The position numbers and the translations under genes are program-made. From HGM11788 sp964654945 (GTDB taxonomy: Bacteria > Bacillota > Clostridia > Lachnospirales > CAG-274), in assembly GCA_964654945.1 (NCBI GenBank), contig CAZZLN010000001.1, positions 62,001 through 126,000 of the forward strand: a stretch of 64,000 nucleotides of DNA. Reading direction: 5' to 3'. The notes beneath the pieces were generated by a model. It had not been told where the DNA came from. It worked only from the letters and a program-made list of their open reading frames with translations, and did no database searches. Position 1 is the first letter of the stretch. Each line of letters begins with the position of its first letter. Shown here piece by piece: positions 45,469-54,466 of the stretch.

Positions 45469-46269
45469 TCATTTATTACCTACAAAAAGTGTACCTATAT
45501 TTATGCCATTTACAATATCATATAATATATTAGGTTCATCGCCTGATGCAATTACCATATCAATACCTTTTTTGCTAAGTCTGTCAGCAGCCTTAACCTT
45601 TGTTATCATTCCGCCTGTACCGAATTTTGATGCTGAATCACTGGCAATCTCATATATGCTGTCATTAATCTCAGGCACAACATCAATTCTTGTTGCATAT
45701 TTATCTTTATTTGGGTCAGCAGTATAAAGTCCATCAATATCAGATAATATAATAAGCAAATCACTCTTTATTGCAGATGCAACATAAGCAGAAAGAGTAT
45801 CATTATCTGAAAATTCATTAAACTCCTCTGTTGCAACAGAGTCATTTTCATTTACAATAGGAATAACCCCAAGCTTTAAAAGTGAGTTAATTGTGTTCTG
45901 AACATTTTTTACTTTATGCTGAGCATCAAATACTGACATAGTAACAAGTATTTGTGCTATTTTCTGATTATATTCACCGAAAAATTTTTCATACATCTGC
46001 ATAAGAATTGCCTGTCCTACTGCTGATGCTACCTGTTTTCCTATGGTATCTCTCGGTCTTTGAGCAAATCCAAGCTTATCAGTGCCAACTGCAATTGCTC
46101 CCGATGATACAAGCACAACATCAATTCCTCTGTTGTTAAGGTCTGTTAAAACCACTGCAAGTCTTTCAAGTTTTTTAAGGTCAATCTTGCCATTTTTATG
46201 GGTAAGTGAAGTAGTTCCGACTTTTACAACTACTCTTTTTATATCCTTTAATCTTTCTCTGTAATTCAT
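45469..46269 (-). CDS. proB: Glutamate 5-kinase
   Basis: First step of proline synthesis, phosphorylating glutamate; normally feedback-inhibited by proline. The 266 residues form the amino-acid kinase domain only (VVKVGTTSL, VLVSSGAIAVG, NENDSVATEEF, LSDIDGLYTADP, GTGGMITKVKAA). The C-terminal PUA domain found in E. coli ProB is absent, as in many Clostridia. It follows the EamA gene by one base. Confidence 0.95.
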   Translation of the reverse strand: MNYRERLKDIKRVVVKVGTTSLTHKNGKIDLKKLERLAVVLTDLNNRGIDVVLVSSGAIAVGTDKLGFAQRPRDTIGKQVASAVGQAILMQMYEKFFGEYNQKIAQILVTMSVFDAQHKVKNVQNTINSLLKLGVIPIVNENDSVATEEFNEFSDNDTLSAYVASAIKSDLLIILSDIDGLYTADPNKDKYATRIDVVPEINDSIYEIASDSASKFGTGGMITKVKAADRLSKKGIDMVIASGDEPNILYDIVNGINIGTLFVGNK

Positions 46270-46270
46270 T

Positions 46271-47149
46271 TTATTTATTCCTCTTTCTTATATTAAGCAA
46301 TACAGATGCCCCTATTATCATAACAATTCCTATAATTTTAAACATTGTGGGGACTTCTCCGAAATAAAACAATCCTGCCATAACTCCCACAACAGGCTCT
46401 AATGTTGCAAGTATAGCTGCTGTACCTGTTTCAACTTTACTAAGTCCGAATGTGTAAAGTAAAAAAGAAGAAACGGTAGAAAGCAATACCAAAAAAACCG
46501 AAGCAACTATAGCTTTTGTGTCTGAAAACAATAAATTAAACTGTGAAAAATCCACAATAAAAAGTGATGCTACAGATGCAAATAAAAATGTATAAAGTGT
46601 TACTGTAACAGAACTGTATTTATTAAGTGCATATCTTCCGAATATACTGTAAAGTCCATAAAAGAGTCCTGAACCTATACCGCATATTATTCCAAAAAGA
46701 CTTCCGTTAAGCTCTCCCTCAACAGCTCCTGTAACAAATGCAGAGCCAATTACTGTAATTATAAGTGCAAATATTTTTATTTTTTTAAGTTTTTCTTTAA
46801 ACAGTATTGCAGAAAATAATATAACAAAAACAGGCGATGTATATAAAAGCACAACCGCAACCGCAGGTGTGGTTGTTTCAAGAGCTATGAAATAGCACCA
46901 GTTAAAAAGCACAAAGCTTATTATTCCTGTACCTATAAACATCCATATATCTTTAATTTCAATTTTAAACAGACTTCTGTCCTTTACTCCAAATATTATC
47001 CACAAAAGTGCAGCTGCACCGATACTCCTTATTGCAACAATAGTCTGCGGAGTTATTCCAATATATCTTAAAGGTGCTGTAAATATACTTATTATTCCCC
47101 AAAATATTGCAGCAAGCACAATAGATAGAGGATATATGTTTTTATTCAT
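46271..47149 (-). CDS. EamA/DMT family transporter
   Basis: A 292-residue protein with ten predicted membrane helices in two EamA repeats (roughly 1-140 and 150-288), the usual layout of drug/metabolite exporters of the RhaT/YdcZ kind. The first repeat has FWGIISIFTAPL, and AILATLEPVVGVMAGLFYFGE is in the second (residues about 245-265). The substrate is unknown; the proB neighbour could suggest an amino acid, but that is inference. It is the first gene of the 11-gene operon. Confidence 0.85.
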   Translation of the reverse strand: MNKNIYPLSIVLAAIFWGIISIFTAPLRYIGITPQTIVAIRSIGAAALLWIIFGVKDRSLFKIEIKDIWMFIGTGIISFVLFNWCYFIALETTTPAVAVVLLYTSPVFVILFSAILFKEKLKKIKIFALIITVIGSAFVTGAVEGELNGSLFGIICGIGSGLFYGLYSIFGRYALNKYSSVTVTLYTFLFASVASLFIVDFSQFNLLFSDTKAIVASVFLVLLSTVSSFLLYTFGLSKVETGTAAILATLEPVVGVMAGLFYFGEVPTMFKIIGIVMIIGASVLLNIRKRNK

Positions 47150-47192
47150 AAATTTTACCCCATTATTGGTAAACTAAAATAACTTAACAACA

Positions 47193-47221
47193 ATATTAGC
47201 ATAATTATGCAAAAAATTCAA
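47193..47221 (-). promoter_or_regulatory. Promoter of the EamA-proB-cbi operon
   Basis: TTGAAT (47221-47216), 17 bases, TAATAT (47198-47193) on the - strand, about 40 bases before the EamA start. It lies back to back with the sulP promoter, the two -35 boxes being eight bases apart. Confidence 0.65.
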
Positions 47222-47229
47222 TATAACTA

Positions 47230-47258
47230 TTGACTATTTTTGATAAAAATTTTATTAT
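47230..47258 (+). promoter_or_regulatory. Promoter of sulP
   Basis: TTGACT (47230-47235), 17 bases, TATTAT (47253-47258). Transcription would start near 47265, immediately before the inverted repeat at 47270-47323. Confidence 0.7.
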
Positions 47259-47269
47259 AATATTATAAG

Positions 47270-47323
47270 GGCACCTCTAAAAATTACAGCAAATTGGGCA
47301 AAAGGATAATTTTTAGAGGTGCC
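47270..47323. repeat. 17-bp perfect inverted repeat at the sulP mRNA 5' end
   Basis: GGCACCTCTAAAAATTA (47270-47286) and its exact complement (47307-47323) flank a 20-base loop. With a one-base bulge the pairing extends about five more bases outwards into TATAAG/TTATA. It lies 62 bases ahead of the sulP ATG. It could be a 5'-end mRNA hairpin, or a tiny MITE-like element; the ends resemble IS terminal repeats, but I see no transposase and no sure target duplication. Confidence 0.8.
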
Positions 47324-47384
47324 TTATAGTAAAAGGATATTCAAAAAAGTAATTTAATTGCTATTTTGAAGAGGAGGTTATTTA

Positions 47385-49073
47385 ATGTTTAAACCAAAAA
47401 TTTGGGATATTATTAAAAATCATCCCGAAGATTTAAAGGGTAAAACTCTTGTAAACAGTATTGTATCAGGTGTTATTGTTGCAATTGTTGCACTGCCCCT
47501 TTCAATAGCTCTTGCTATTTCTTCAGGAGTTAAGCCTGAAGTTGGTCTTGTTACTGCAATTGTAGCAGGATTTTGTATTTCGCTTTTTGGCGGTTCAAGA
47601 GTGCAGATAGGCGGTCCTACAGCTGCCTTTGTAGTAATTATATGCGGTATTATTGAACAATATGGTCTTGAAGGACTTATGATTGCCACAATAATGGCAG
47701 GTATATTCCTTATTTTATTTGGTATATTTAAACTTGGTGATATAATAAAATTTATACCTTTTCCTATTACTGTCGGCTTCACAACAGGCATAGCAGTAAC
47801 ACTGTTTTCAACTGAGTTAAACGATTTTTTTGGTATGCATATTGAGGGCATAAGCTCAGAGTTTATACCAAAATGGATTACATATTTTCATAATTTAGAC
47901 AAAATCAACTGGACATCAGCATTTATCGGTGTTATATCAATACTTATAATCGTATTATGGGGAAAGATAAACAAAAAAATTCCTGGCTCTCTTGTAGCTC
48001 TTATTGTAACTACAGTTCCAGTATATATTCTTCAGCAAAATGGTATGCTTACTGATGTGCAGACTATAGGCTCACGTTTTGGCGAACTTTCAAGCACATT
48101 TCCAACTCCTCATTTGCCAAATTTTGCTGGTGTAGATGTAGCTGCTTTAATTCAGCCTGCACTTACTATTGCAATACTTGCCGGTATTGAATCTTTGCTT
48201 TCAGCAGTAGTTGCTGACGGTATGACAGGTGATAAGCATAATTCTAATCAGGAGCTTATAGGTCAGGGAATAGCTAATATAGCAAGTGCATTATTCGGAG
48301 GTCTGCCTGCTACCGGTGCAATTGCCAGAACCGCTGCCAATATTAAAAACGGCGGACGTACTCCAGTTTCAGGTATGGTTCATTCAATTGTGCTTCTTAT
48401 AGTAATGCTTGTTGCAATGCCTCTTGCACAGGCAATTCCAATGTGTACCCTTGCAGCAATACTTATTGTTGTAAGTTGGAATATGTGCGAATTTAAAGCA
48501 TTTAGACAGCTTTATTACACTACAAAAAACGACTTTGCAATTTTGCTGCTGACTTTTTGTCTTACCGTAGTATTTGACTTAGTTATAGCAATCGAAGTGG
48601 GTATGGTGCTTTCAATGTTCCTCTTTATGAGAAATATGTCAGAAACATTCAATATAAACACTGTTTCAAAGCTTGAAGAAACTGATACTCATAAATATAT
48701 CAATAATGAAGTTATGGTATATGAATTTGCAGGTCCTATGTTTTTTGGTGCTTCCACAAGATTTATGGATAGAATGAAAAAGATGAATGTAGACAGTGAT
48801 GTGCTTATTCTAAGAATGAAAAATGTACCTATAATTGACGGCACACTTCTTGACTCTCTTAAATTCGTGGTTGACTATGCAAAACGTCATCACATAGTTG
48901 TGCTGTATGCTGAGCTTCAGGAACAGCCTTATGAGGTTCTAAAAAAATTCGGATGTGAAGAAAGAATGGGTAAGCATAAATTTTTTGATACAATGGATGA
49001 GGCTGCAACCTATGCAGAACAAATTGTAAATGCAAAGAAAGATGTTTATAAATCATTAAAAGGCAAAAATTAG
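47385..49073 (+). CDS. SulP family anion transporter with STAS domain
   Basis: A 562-residue transporter. The first 430 residues hold 12-14 membrane segments with the SulP hallmarks GGSRVQIGGPTAAFVV and GGLPATGAIARTAANI. A cytosolic STAS domain follows (about 440-555; LILRMKNVPIIDGT). Family members move sulfate, bicarbonate or dicarboxylates; the GGLPATGAIARTAAN form resembles BicA/DauA-type proteins, but substrate cannot be called. GAGGAGG is eight bases before the ATG. It is a single-gene unit with promoter and terminator. Confidence 0.92.
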   Translation: MFKPKIWDIIKNHPEDLKGKTLVNSIVSGVIVAIVALPLSIALAISSGVKPEVGLVTAIVAGFCISLFGGSRVQIGGPTAAFVVIICGIIEQYGLEGLMIATIMAGIFLILFGIFKLGDIIKFIPFPITVGFTTGIAVTLFSTELNDFFGMHIEGISSEFIPKWITYFHNLDKINWTSAFIGVISILIIVLWGKINKKIPGSLVALIVTTVPVYILQQNGMLTDVQTIGSRFGELSSTFPTPHLPNFAGVDVAALIQPALTIAILAGIESLLSAVVADGMTGDKHNSNQELIGQGIANIASALFGGLPATGAIARTAANIKNGGRTPVSGMVHSIVLLIVMLVAMPLAQAIPMCTLAAILIVVSWNMCEFKAFRQLYYTTKNDFAILLLTFCLTVVFDLVIAIEVGMVLSMFLFMRNMSETFNINTVSKLEETDTHKYINNEVMVYEFAGPMFFGASTRFMDRMKKMNVDSDVLILRMKNVPIIDGTLLDSLKFVVDYAKRHHIVVLYAELQEQPYEVLKKFGCEERMGKHKFFDTMDEAATYAEQIVNAKKDVYKSLKGKN

Positions 49074-49082
49074 TTTTATTTT

Positions 49083-49123
49083 AAAAAGTGGTTGCTGAAG
49101 AAAATTTGCAGCAACCGCTTTTT
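49083..49123. terminator. Bidirectional terminator between sulP and holA
   Basis: A 15-bp stem (49083-49097 with 49109-49123, one G-U pair) around an 11-base loop, with A-tract and T-tract on the two sides. It serves the converging sulP and holA genes, 10 bases from each. Confidence 0.88.
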
Positions 49124-49133
49124 AATAACGCAC

Positions 49134-50111
49134 TTATCTGCTGTATTTAATTATTATCATTTCAACGCCAAGCACATCTGTTATAAGCCCCTTTTTAAAT
49201 CTGACATCAAGCTCTGCACAATCCCTTGTTGCCTCCATAAGCTTTGCAACAGAAAAGTTTTTGCTTTGATCCATATATTTTTTCACCATAAAATCTCTAA
49301 GGGAAAGTTCTAAAGCAATCTGGCTTTTTGTATAGTTTTTTTTCATAAGATACTTACATTCAAGTATAATCTTAAACTGTCTTGCAATCATAGTAAGTAC
49401 AGCAACAGGGGACTGTTTCATAACAAGCATATTGTTATAAATATTAAGTGCCTTATCTGACTGCTTATTTCCTATTGCGTCCATCATATCAAACATATTT
49501 GCTTCTAAGGATTTTGTGCATATACTATCTATGGTTTCATTAGTTATGGTCTGTGAGCCGCTATATACAATAAGCTTGTCAAGTTCTCCATTTAAAGCCT
49601 CCATTGAATTTCCCACACACTGAACAAAGTATGCGGCAACAGAGCCTTTTACTCTGCCGTCAGACTGTTTTTCAACCCACTTTATAAGCTCCTTGTACTT
49701 TAAATTATTTATCTCACATACATAGCCATATTTTTTTACAGCCTTATAGAGAGAGTTTCTTTTATCAACATCTTCTTCTGAAAAAATAACAACTGTGGTT
49801 TCAGGAATATTTTTAACAATTTCAGTCATTTTATCTGTTAATTCTTTTTTGCCTGTTTTAAAAAGTCCTGAGTTTTCTATGACCACAAGTCTGTAATCAC
49901 TGAAAAACGGCAATGTTTCAACAGCTGCCAAAACAGGCTCAGTGTCATTTATTCCATCAAAATAAGCAGTATTCATAAGCTCTGCTGATTTAGGCACAAC
50001 TCCTTGTTTAAGCTTGTTTTCATATTCCATTGTGAGATATTTTTCTTCGCCAAATATAAGATATGATCTTTTAAAATTTTTTTCTTTTATATCTTTATCA
50101 ATATTTTTCAT
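49134..50111 (-). CDS. holA: DNA polymerase III delta subunit
   Basis: Clamp-loader subunit that opens the beta sliding clamp. The 325 residues begin with the HolA N-terminal pattern (FKRSYLIFGEEKYL), then LPFFSDYRLVVIENSGLF and the C-terminal helical domain with AVLTMIARQFKIILECKYL (about 240-258). The order and length match HolA. It follows comEC by 33 bases, a frequent pairing in Firmicutes. Confidence 0.92.
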   Translation of the reverse strand: MKNIDKDIKEKNFKRSYLIFGEEKYLTMEYENKLKQGVVPKSAELMNTAYFDGINDTEPVLAAVETLPFFSDYRLVVIENSGLFKTGKKELTDKMTEIVKNIPETTVVIFSEEDVDKRNSLYKAVKKYGYVCEINNLKYKELIKWVEKQSDGRVKGSVAAYFVQCVGNSMEALNGELDKLIVYSGSQTITNETIDSICTKSLEANMFDMMDAIGNKQSDKALNIYNNMLVMKQSPVAVLTMIARQFKIILECKYLMKKNYTKSQIALELSLRDFMVKKYMDQSKNFSVAKLMEATRDCAELDVRFKKGLITDVLGVEMIIIKYSR

Positions 50112-50144
50112 AATATCACCGTTTCAATTTTATCATATGCAGAT

Positions 50145-52004
50145 TTAATTTTCAATGGGGTATGTATCTGTAAAAACAATATCCGTATCTTTTTTCTTTG
50201 CAGTATCAATAAGTCTGTAATACATTGAATTTTTATCGCAGTTGTTGAGAATATATATTTTATCAATATTTATATAATCCCATATTTCAAGTATACCGCC
50301 CATATGGTAATAATCTGTTTTGGTTACATATATACTGTCTATATTTTTAACATTTCTGTATTTCAGATAATTATAAATTCTGTATTTTCCATAGTTGGCA
50401 CGTGGTACACTTCCGCAGTCTATTATTTCACATCTGTTATTCTTTATAATAATTTCAGCTTTGCATTTTTCTGTATCAATATAATTAATTTCTCCCTCCG
50501 GCTCACTTAATAATATACCTGCAAATATCAGCAGGGATACAACAAAATATTTTAAATTTTTTATATCCATAAAAACATTATAAATTACAATATAGCTTAC
50601 ATAAATTCCACTAAGAAAAATAAGAGAAATCCCTCCCGTATCAATTCTGTAATGAGGTAACTCCATAACTGTTTTGCACACAAATTCATAAAAATTAATC
50701 AGCACATAAGGATAGCCAATAAAGAATTTTCCTATTTCATAAGAAATATAGCTTAACAATCCCCCAATTGTGCCTATGCCGACAAGGGCAGACATCAACG
50801 GCACAATAATAATATTGCTGATTATATCCCATGTATTTATATAATAAAAAGAATATAATGTTATTGGTTTTGAAAATATATTTGCGGTAATGCTTATTAA
50901 AACAGGCACAATAATAAAGCTGAATTTAAGAGAATTAATTTTGTATTTTTCAATTATGTTAATCATCATACCAATTCCAAAAATACAGGCAAAGGAATAA
51001 CAAAAGCCTATATTGTATATATTAAAGCTGTTAAAAACAAGCATAATTATGCAGGTAAAAGCAGCAGAGGATATTATATCATAATTTCTGCCCCAATAGC
51101 TTCCCAATATAAGCACTGCCGCCATAAATGATGCTCTCACAGCAGATGGTGAAAGTCCCGTAATAATACTATAAAATATAATAAAAATAATTACAATAGC
51201 ATAAGACAAATTTTTATGATATTTTTCTATGAGTCTTCTTAATGCTTCTGAAAGAATAGTAATATGAAGTCCTGAAATAGCTACAATATGTGATACTCCG
51301 CCATCTTTAAATGTATTGTATAAATCTTCGTCAAGCTCTGCTCTGTCGCCAAGAATAACCGATTTCATAAATGAAGCTTCTCTTTGAGGGAGAATTTTGT
51401 CATAGTTATCGGCAAATGAATTTCTAATAGATTTTATAATAGAATTAAAGTTATTTTTATGTTCAGTAATCTTAATTTCTTCAGCATATATCTTGTACTC
51501 TATATTATATGATTTGTAATAAGAATATGAATTAAAGTCTGTTTTATTTTTATTTTGAGGAATTATGTCGATTTTGCTTTTAAAAAAAATTATATCCCCT
51601 GCTCTTAAATCCTTTTTGTTATAGAGTATTGATTTGCTGCTGCATTTAATATCGGTATTTTCATTGTTTACACTTTGTATCTTAACAATATATTTATTAC
51701 TGAAATCATATTTTTTTGACAAATCAAGTACTTCGCATTTAACATATGCAGTGTCACCCTTTTGAGCAAAGTCATATAACAAATTATCTGACGGATATAT
51801 ACTGACATTTCCGATAACAAAGCCAAAAATCGCAACAGCAGCAAGCAAAACAGAGGATTTTAATTTCTTAATAAATACTATTATCGCCACCGACAAAATT
51901 AATATAATTGCAAAAAGGGCAACATATTTATATTCATAAAAATGCTGCCCAAACAAAATACCGACTATTAAATAAACCAGAACATAAATTAAAGGACGTT
52001 TCAT
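50145..52004 (-). CDS. comEC: ComEC/Rec2 family protein with degenerate C-terminal domain
   Basis: Membrane channel family for uptake of single-stranded DNA. The 619 residues have N-terminal helices, a soluble OB-like domain (about 75-175), and the competence domain with VAISGLHITILSEALR and GLSPSAVRASFMA amid about eight helices. The C-terminal metallo-beta-lactamase domain is only about 120 residues. Where the family has a histidine-rich HxHxDH motif this protein has TKTDYYHMGG, so the nuclease is probably dead. There is no frameshift; the protein simply ends early. It could still act in transport with a partner nuclease, or be decaying. Confidence 0.88.
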   Translation of the reverse strand: MKRPLIYVLVYLIVGILFGQHFYEYKYVALFAIILILSVAIIVFIKKLKSSVLLAAVAIFGFVIGNVSIYPSDNLLYDFAQKGDTAYVKCEVLDLSKKYDFSNKYIVKIQSVNNENTDIKCSSKSILYNKKDLRAGDIIFFKSKIDIIPQNKNKTDFNSYSYYKSYNIEYKIYAEEIKITEHKNNFNSIIKSIRNSFADNYDKILPQREASFMKSVILGDRAELDEDLYNTFKDGGVSHIVAISGLHITILSEALRRLIEKYHKNLSYAIVIIFIIFYSIITGLSPSAVRASFMAAVLILGSYWGRNYDIISSAAFTCIIMLVFNSFNIYNIGFCYSFACIFGIGMMINIIEKYKINSLKFSFIIVPVLISITANIFSKPITLYSFYYINTWDIISNIIIVPLMSALVGIGTIGGLLSYISYEIGKFFIGYPYVLINFYEFVCKTVMELPHYRIDTGGISLIFLSGIYVSYIVIYNVFMDIKNLKYFVVSLLIFAGILLSEPEGEINYIDTEKCKAEIIIKNNRCEIIDCGSVPRANYGKYRIYNYLKYRNVKNIDSIYVTKTDYYHMGGILEIWDYINIDKIYILNNCDKNSMYYRLIDTAKKKDTDIVFTDTYPIEN

Positions 52005-52008
52005 AATT

Positions 52009-52968
52009 CTACTGTATTGCTTTCATAATTTGGGTGTTTCGTTTAAATGGTTTGCTGAAGTCTATATCGTTTACTGCATTAATTTTTTCGCCCTCAATTA
52101 AAAACTGAACTTTGTTTACCGAATCAAGCTCAGTAAGAGAATTTACAATTGAGTAAATGGTAACAAGCTTTGAATTAATACCTTCTACATTATCGTTTAT
52201 AAAATCCTTAGAAAGATTTACATAACATATGCCTTCCTCTGTTTTAATATCCCTTATTTCTGTATCTTTAGGAACTGTTGCCTTAAGCATTTTCTTATCA
52301 GGTCCTATAATCAGCTGTTCAACTATCTGATATTCAATGGTTAAGCTCTGTCTTACCTCAATGCTCCTCTGTTCCGACACAAGGGTACTGCCCGACCTGT
52401 CACAGAAATAGAGTGTAATATTCTGCCAATCCGTTTTTTCAGGGTCAATAATAGGGTTGTTTCTTACATTTTGCCTGTTAAGAAGCATAGGATTGCCTTC
52501 ATCATCTTTTATAAAGGCCTTTCCGTCAACTGTAACAACAACACCGTCAATAAAACTCAGATCAGAAATAGTATAGACCAAGGCACCAACACTTAAAATC
52601 CGGTCTGTGTTTTTCATCATATTAAAATTTTTTTCAAGGTCGATATAAGCTGTTTTGTCACTGAATCTTTTGCTTTTTATTTTAAATTCAGCCGGCAAAA
52701 TAAGCTTTTGGTTTGTGCTTGACGGACCGCTTGCAAACTCATTTACTACTGTATTAAACATAGTTTTATCATCATCAACGTAGTTTACAACTCTTTCTTC
52801 AATATCAAGCTTTTTGTTGCTTTCGTCAACGTAATAAATATTGTAGGTAATAACTCCCTCTGCCATTTTTACATTTCTTATATAGTTATATATTTGGACT
52901 GCTGCAATTATAACAACAAGGGATATGCAGCCATAAATTATTATATTTTTAATATTTTCTTTATTCAT
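52009..52968 (-). CDS. GerM-domain protein
   Basis: A 319-residue protein with one N-terminal membrane helix (about 7-28) and two GerMN-type domains (about 45-160 and 185-305). Each has the pattern of a hydrophobic strand, TVVNEFASGP-like or VEQLIIGP turn, and AYIDLEKNF or CYVNLSKDF. GerM of B. subtilis takes part in sporulation and germination, and GerMN domains also occur in cell-wall proteins. Here it follows a WalR/WalK-like pair in the place where YycH-like regulators sit in other species. Confidence 0.85.
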   Translation of the reverse strand: MNKENIKNIIIYGCISLVVIIAAVQIYNYIRNVKMAEGVITYNIYYVDESNKKLDIEERVVNYVDDDKTMFNTVVNEFASGPSSTNQKLILPAEFKIKSKRFSDKTAYIDLEKNFNMMKNTDRILSVGALVYTISDLSFIDGVVVTVDGKAFIKDDEGNPMLLNRQNVRNNPIIDPEKTDWQNITLYFCDRSGSTLVSEQRSIEVRQSLTIEYQIVEQLIIGPDKKMLKATVPKDTEIRDIKTEEGICYVNLSKDFINDNVEGINSKLVTIYSIVNSLTELDSVNKVQFLIEGEKINAVNDIDFSKPFKRNTQIMKAIQ

Positions 52969-52996
52969 TGTATCCCCTCTGAATTATAAATTTTAA

Positions 52997-54466
52997 CTAA
53001 CTCTGCTGGTATTTAAGCGGAAGCCTTACAATAAAAGTTGCGCCTTTTCCCTCACCGCTTATTATCTTTACTGAACCATTATGGAGCATAATGGTTGAAT
53101 GAGTAATTGCAAGTCCAAGTCCTGTTCCGCCTGTTTCTCTGTCGCGGGAATTATCAACTCTGTAAAATCTTTCAAATATTTTACTTTGTTCTTCTTCACT
53201 GATGCCAATGCCTGTGTCCTGAATAGTAATATAACAATCCTGATTATCAGCTTCAACGGATATTTTTACACTTCCGTCTTCAGGAGTGTATTTAATACCG
53301 TTTTCAACAAGATTGCTTATAGCAAGATTAAGCTTAACCTCATCGGCTTCAATCTTAACATCATTTTTTGCTTCAAAATTAATAGTAATATTTTTTCGAT
53401 TTGCCAAAGGTGTAAGCTGCTTTATAATATCAGTAAGAAAATCATTGGTGCTTATTTCTTTAATATTGAGCTTTGCAGCACCGCTGTCAAGACGCACAAG
53501 AGATAAAAGGTCATTAATGATGTTTGTCATTCTGTCAACCTCTGAATTAATATCCTGCATAAACTCTCTGTACATTTCATTAGGCACATTTTCCTGAAGC
53601 AAAAGTGAATCACTTAAAACTTTTATTGAACTTAAAGGAGTTTTAAGCTCATGAGATACATTTGATACAAATTCCTGCCTTGAAGTATCTACCTGCTCAA
53701 GTCTTGTTGTCATAGTGTTTATTGCATCTGAAAGCTGAGTGTATTCATTGTTTCCGGTTAATTCTATTCTTTGATGAAGCTGTCCGTCTGAAATTTTTTG
53801 TATTGTAACAAGAATTTTCTTTAAAGGCTCAAATATAATCCTTGACATAAAAACAACAAAAGCCAAAATTATAATACCTATAATAACAGTTATAAATGTC
53901 CATTTTTTATTAATTTCCAAAAGGAAACTGCTTACCTCTCCAAAGGGTGAAATAACTAAAACTGCACCAATTTTTTCTGATTTTTCATTTTCAATATATG
54001 CAGAAGCGTATATGACATCTTCTCTGGCTCTTAAAACTGATTGGTCAGTACCCTCAAGAGCAGTTAAAATTTCAGGCACAATATAGACCTTTCCTGTAGC
54101 AACATCAGTTGTGTCAGCAAGAATAAAGGCATTTTTATCAACAACAATTATTCTGCAATTTTCTTCTTCACCCCTGCTTTTTATATCCTGCTGAAAGGCT
54201 TCTTTTTTTGATGTATCATTAAGGTAGCCTGCTCTTTGAATTGAACCTGCAACTTTGTTTGCAATATAAAGAGCTTCTTTTTTGTTTTCACTTTCAAAAT
54301 GACTGCTTAAAGTATTGCTGACATTAAAAATAAAAAATATCATAGGCACAATGCTTACAAGGAAAAAAGTTATCAGAAGCTTAAATCTTACAGTCTGATA
54401 CCACTTAAATTTATTACTGGAAATAATAACCAACTCCCCACTTAGTATGGATATATTTAGGATCAC
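52997..54466 (-). CDS. Sensor histidine kinase (WalK/PhoR type)
   Basis: Partner of the regulator upstream. After a helix at about 28-50 comes an extracellular sensor region, a second helix near 190-210, a HAMP linker, the phosphorylated His in SHELKTPL (about residue 270) and the ATPase domain (NLVENGIKYTPEDG, DTGIGISEEE, GGTGLGLAI). The start is unclear: GTG 54466 has no ribosome site, TTG 54433 directly touches GGGGAG, and the only well-spaced codon is ATT at 54427. It overlaps the regulator gene by up to 53 bases. There is no PAS domain, unlike B. subtilis WalK. Confidence 0.9.
   Translation of the reverse strand: MILNISILSGELVIISSNKFKWYQTVRFKLLITFFLVSIVPMIFFIFNVSNTLSSHFESENKKEALYIANKVAGSIQRAGYLNDTSKKEAFQQDIKSRGEEENCRIIVVDKNAFILADTTDVATGKVYIVPEILTALEGTDQSVLRAREDVIYASAYIENEKSEKIGAVLVISPFGEVSSFLLEINKKWTFITVIIGIIILAFVVFMSRIIFEPLKKILVTIQKISDGQLHQRIELTGNNEYTQLSDAINTMTTRLEQVDTSRQEFVSNVSHELKTPLSSIKVLSDSLLLQENVPNEMYREFMQDINSEVDRMTNIINDLLSLVRLDSGAAKLNIKEISTNDFLTDIIKQLTPLANRKNITINFEAKNDVKIEADEVKLNLAISNLVENGIKYTPEDGSVKISVEADNQDCYITIQDTGIGISEEEQSKIFERFYRVDNSRDRETGGTGLGLAITHSTIMLHNGSVKIISGEGKGATFIVRLPLKYQQS

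Noticed and set aside
47150..47384. Cobalamin riboswitch ahead of the operon that holds the cbi genes.
   Set aside because: I could not find the B12-box core (GCCACTG-like) on either strand; the region is explained by two promoters and the inverted repeat.
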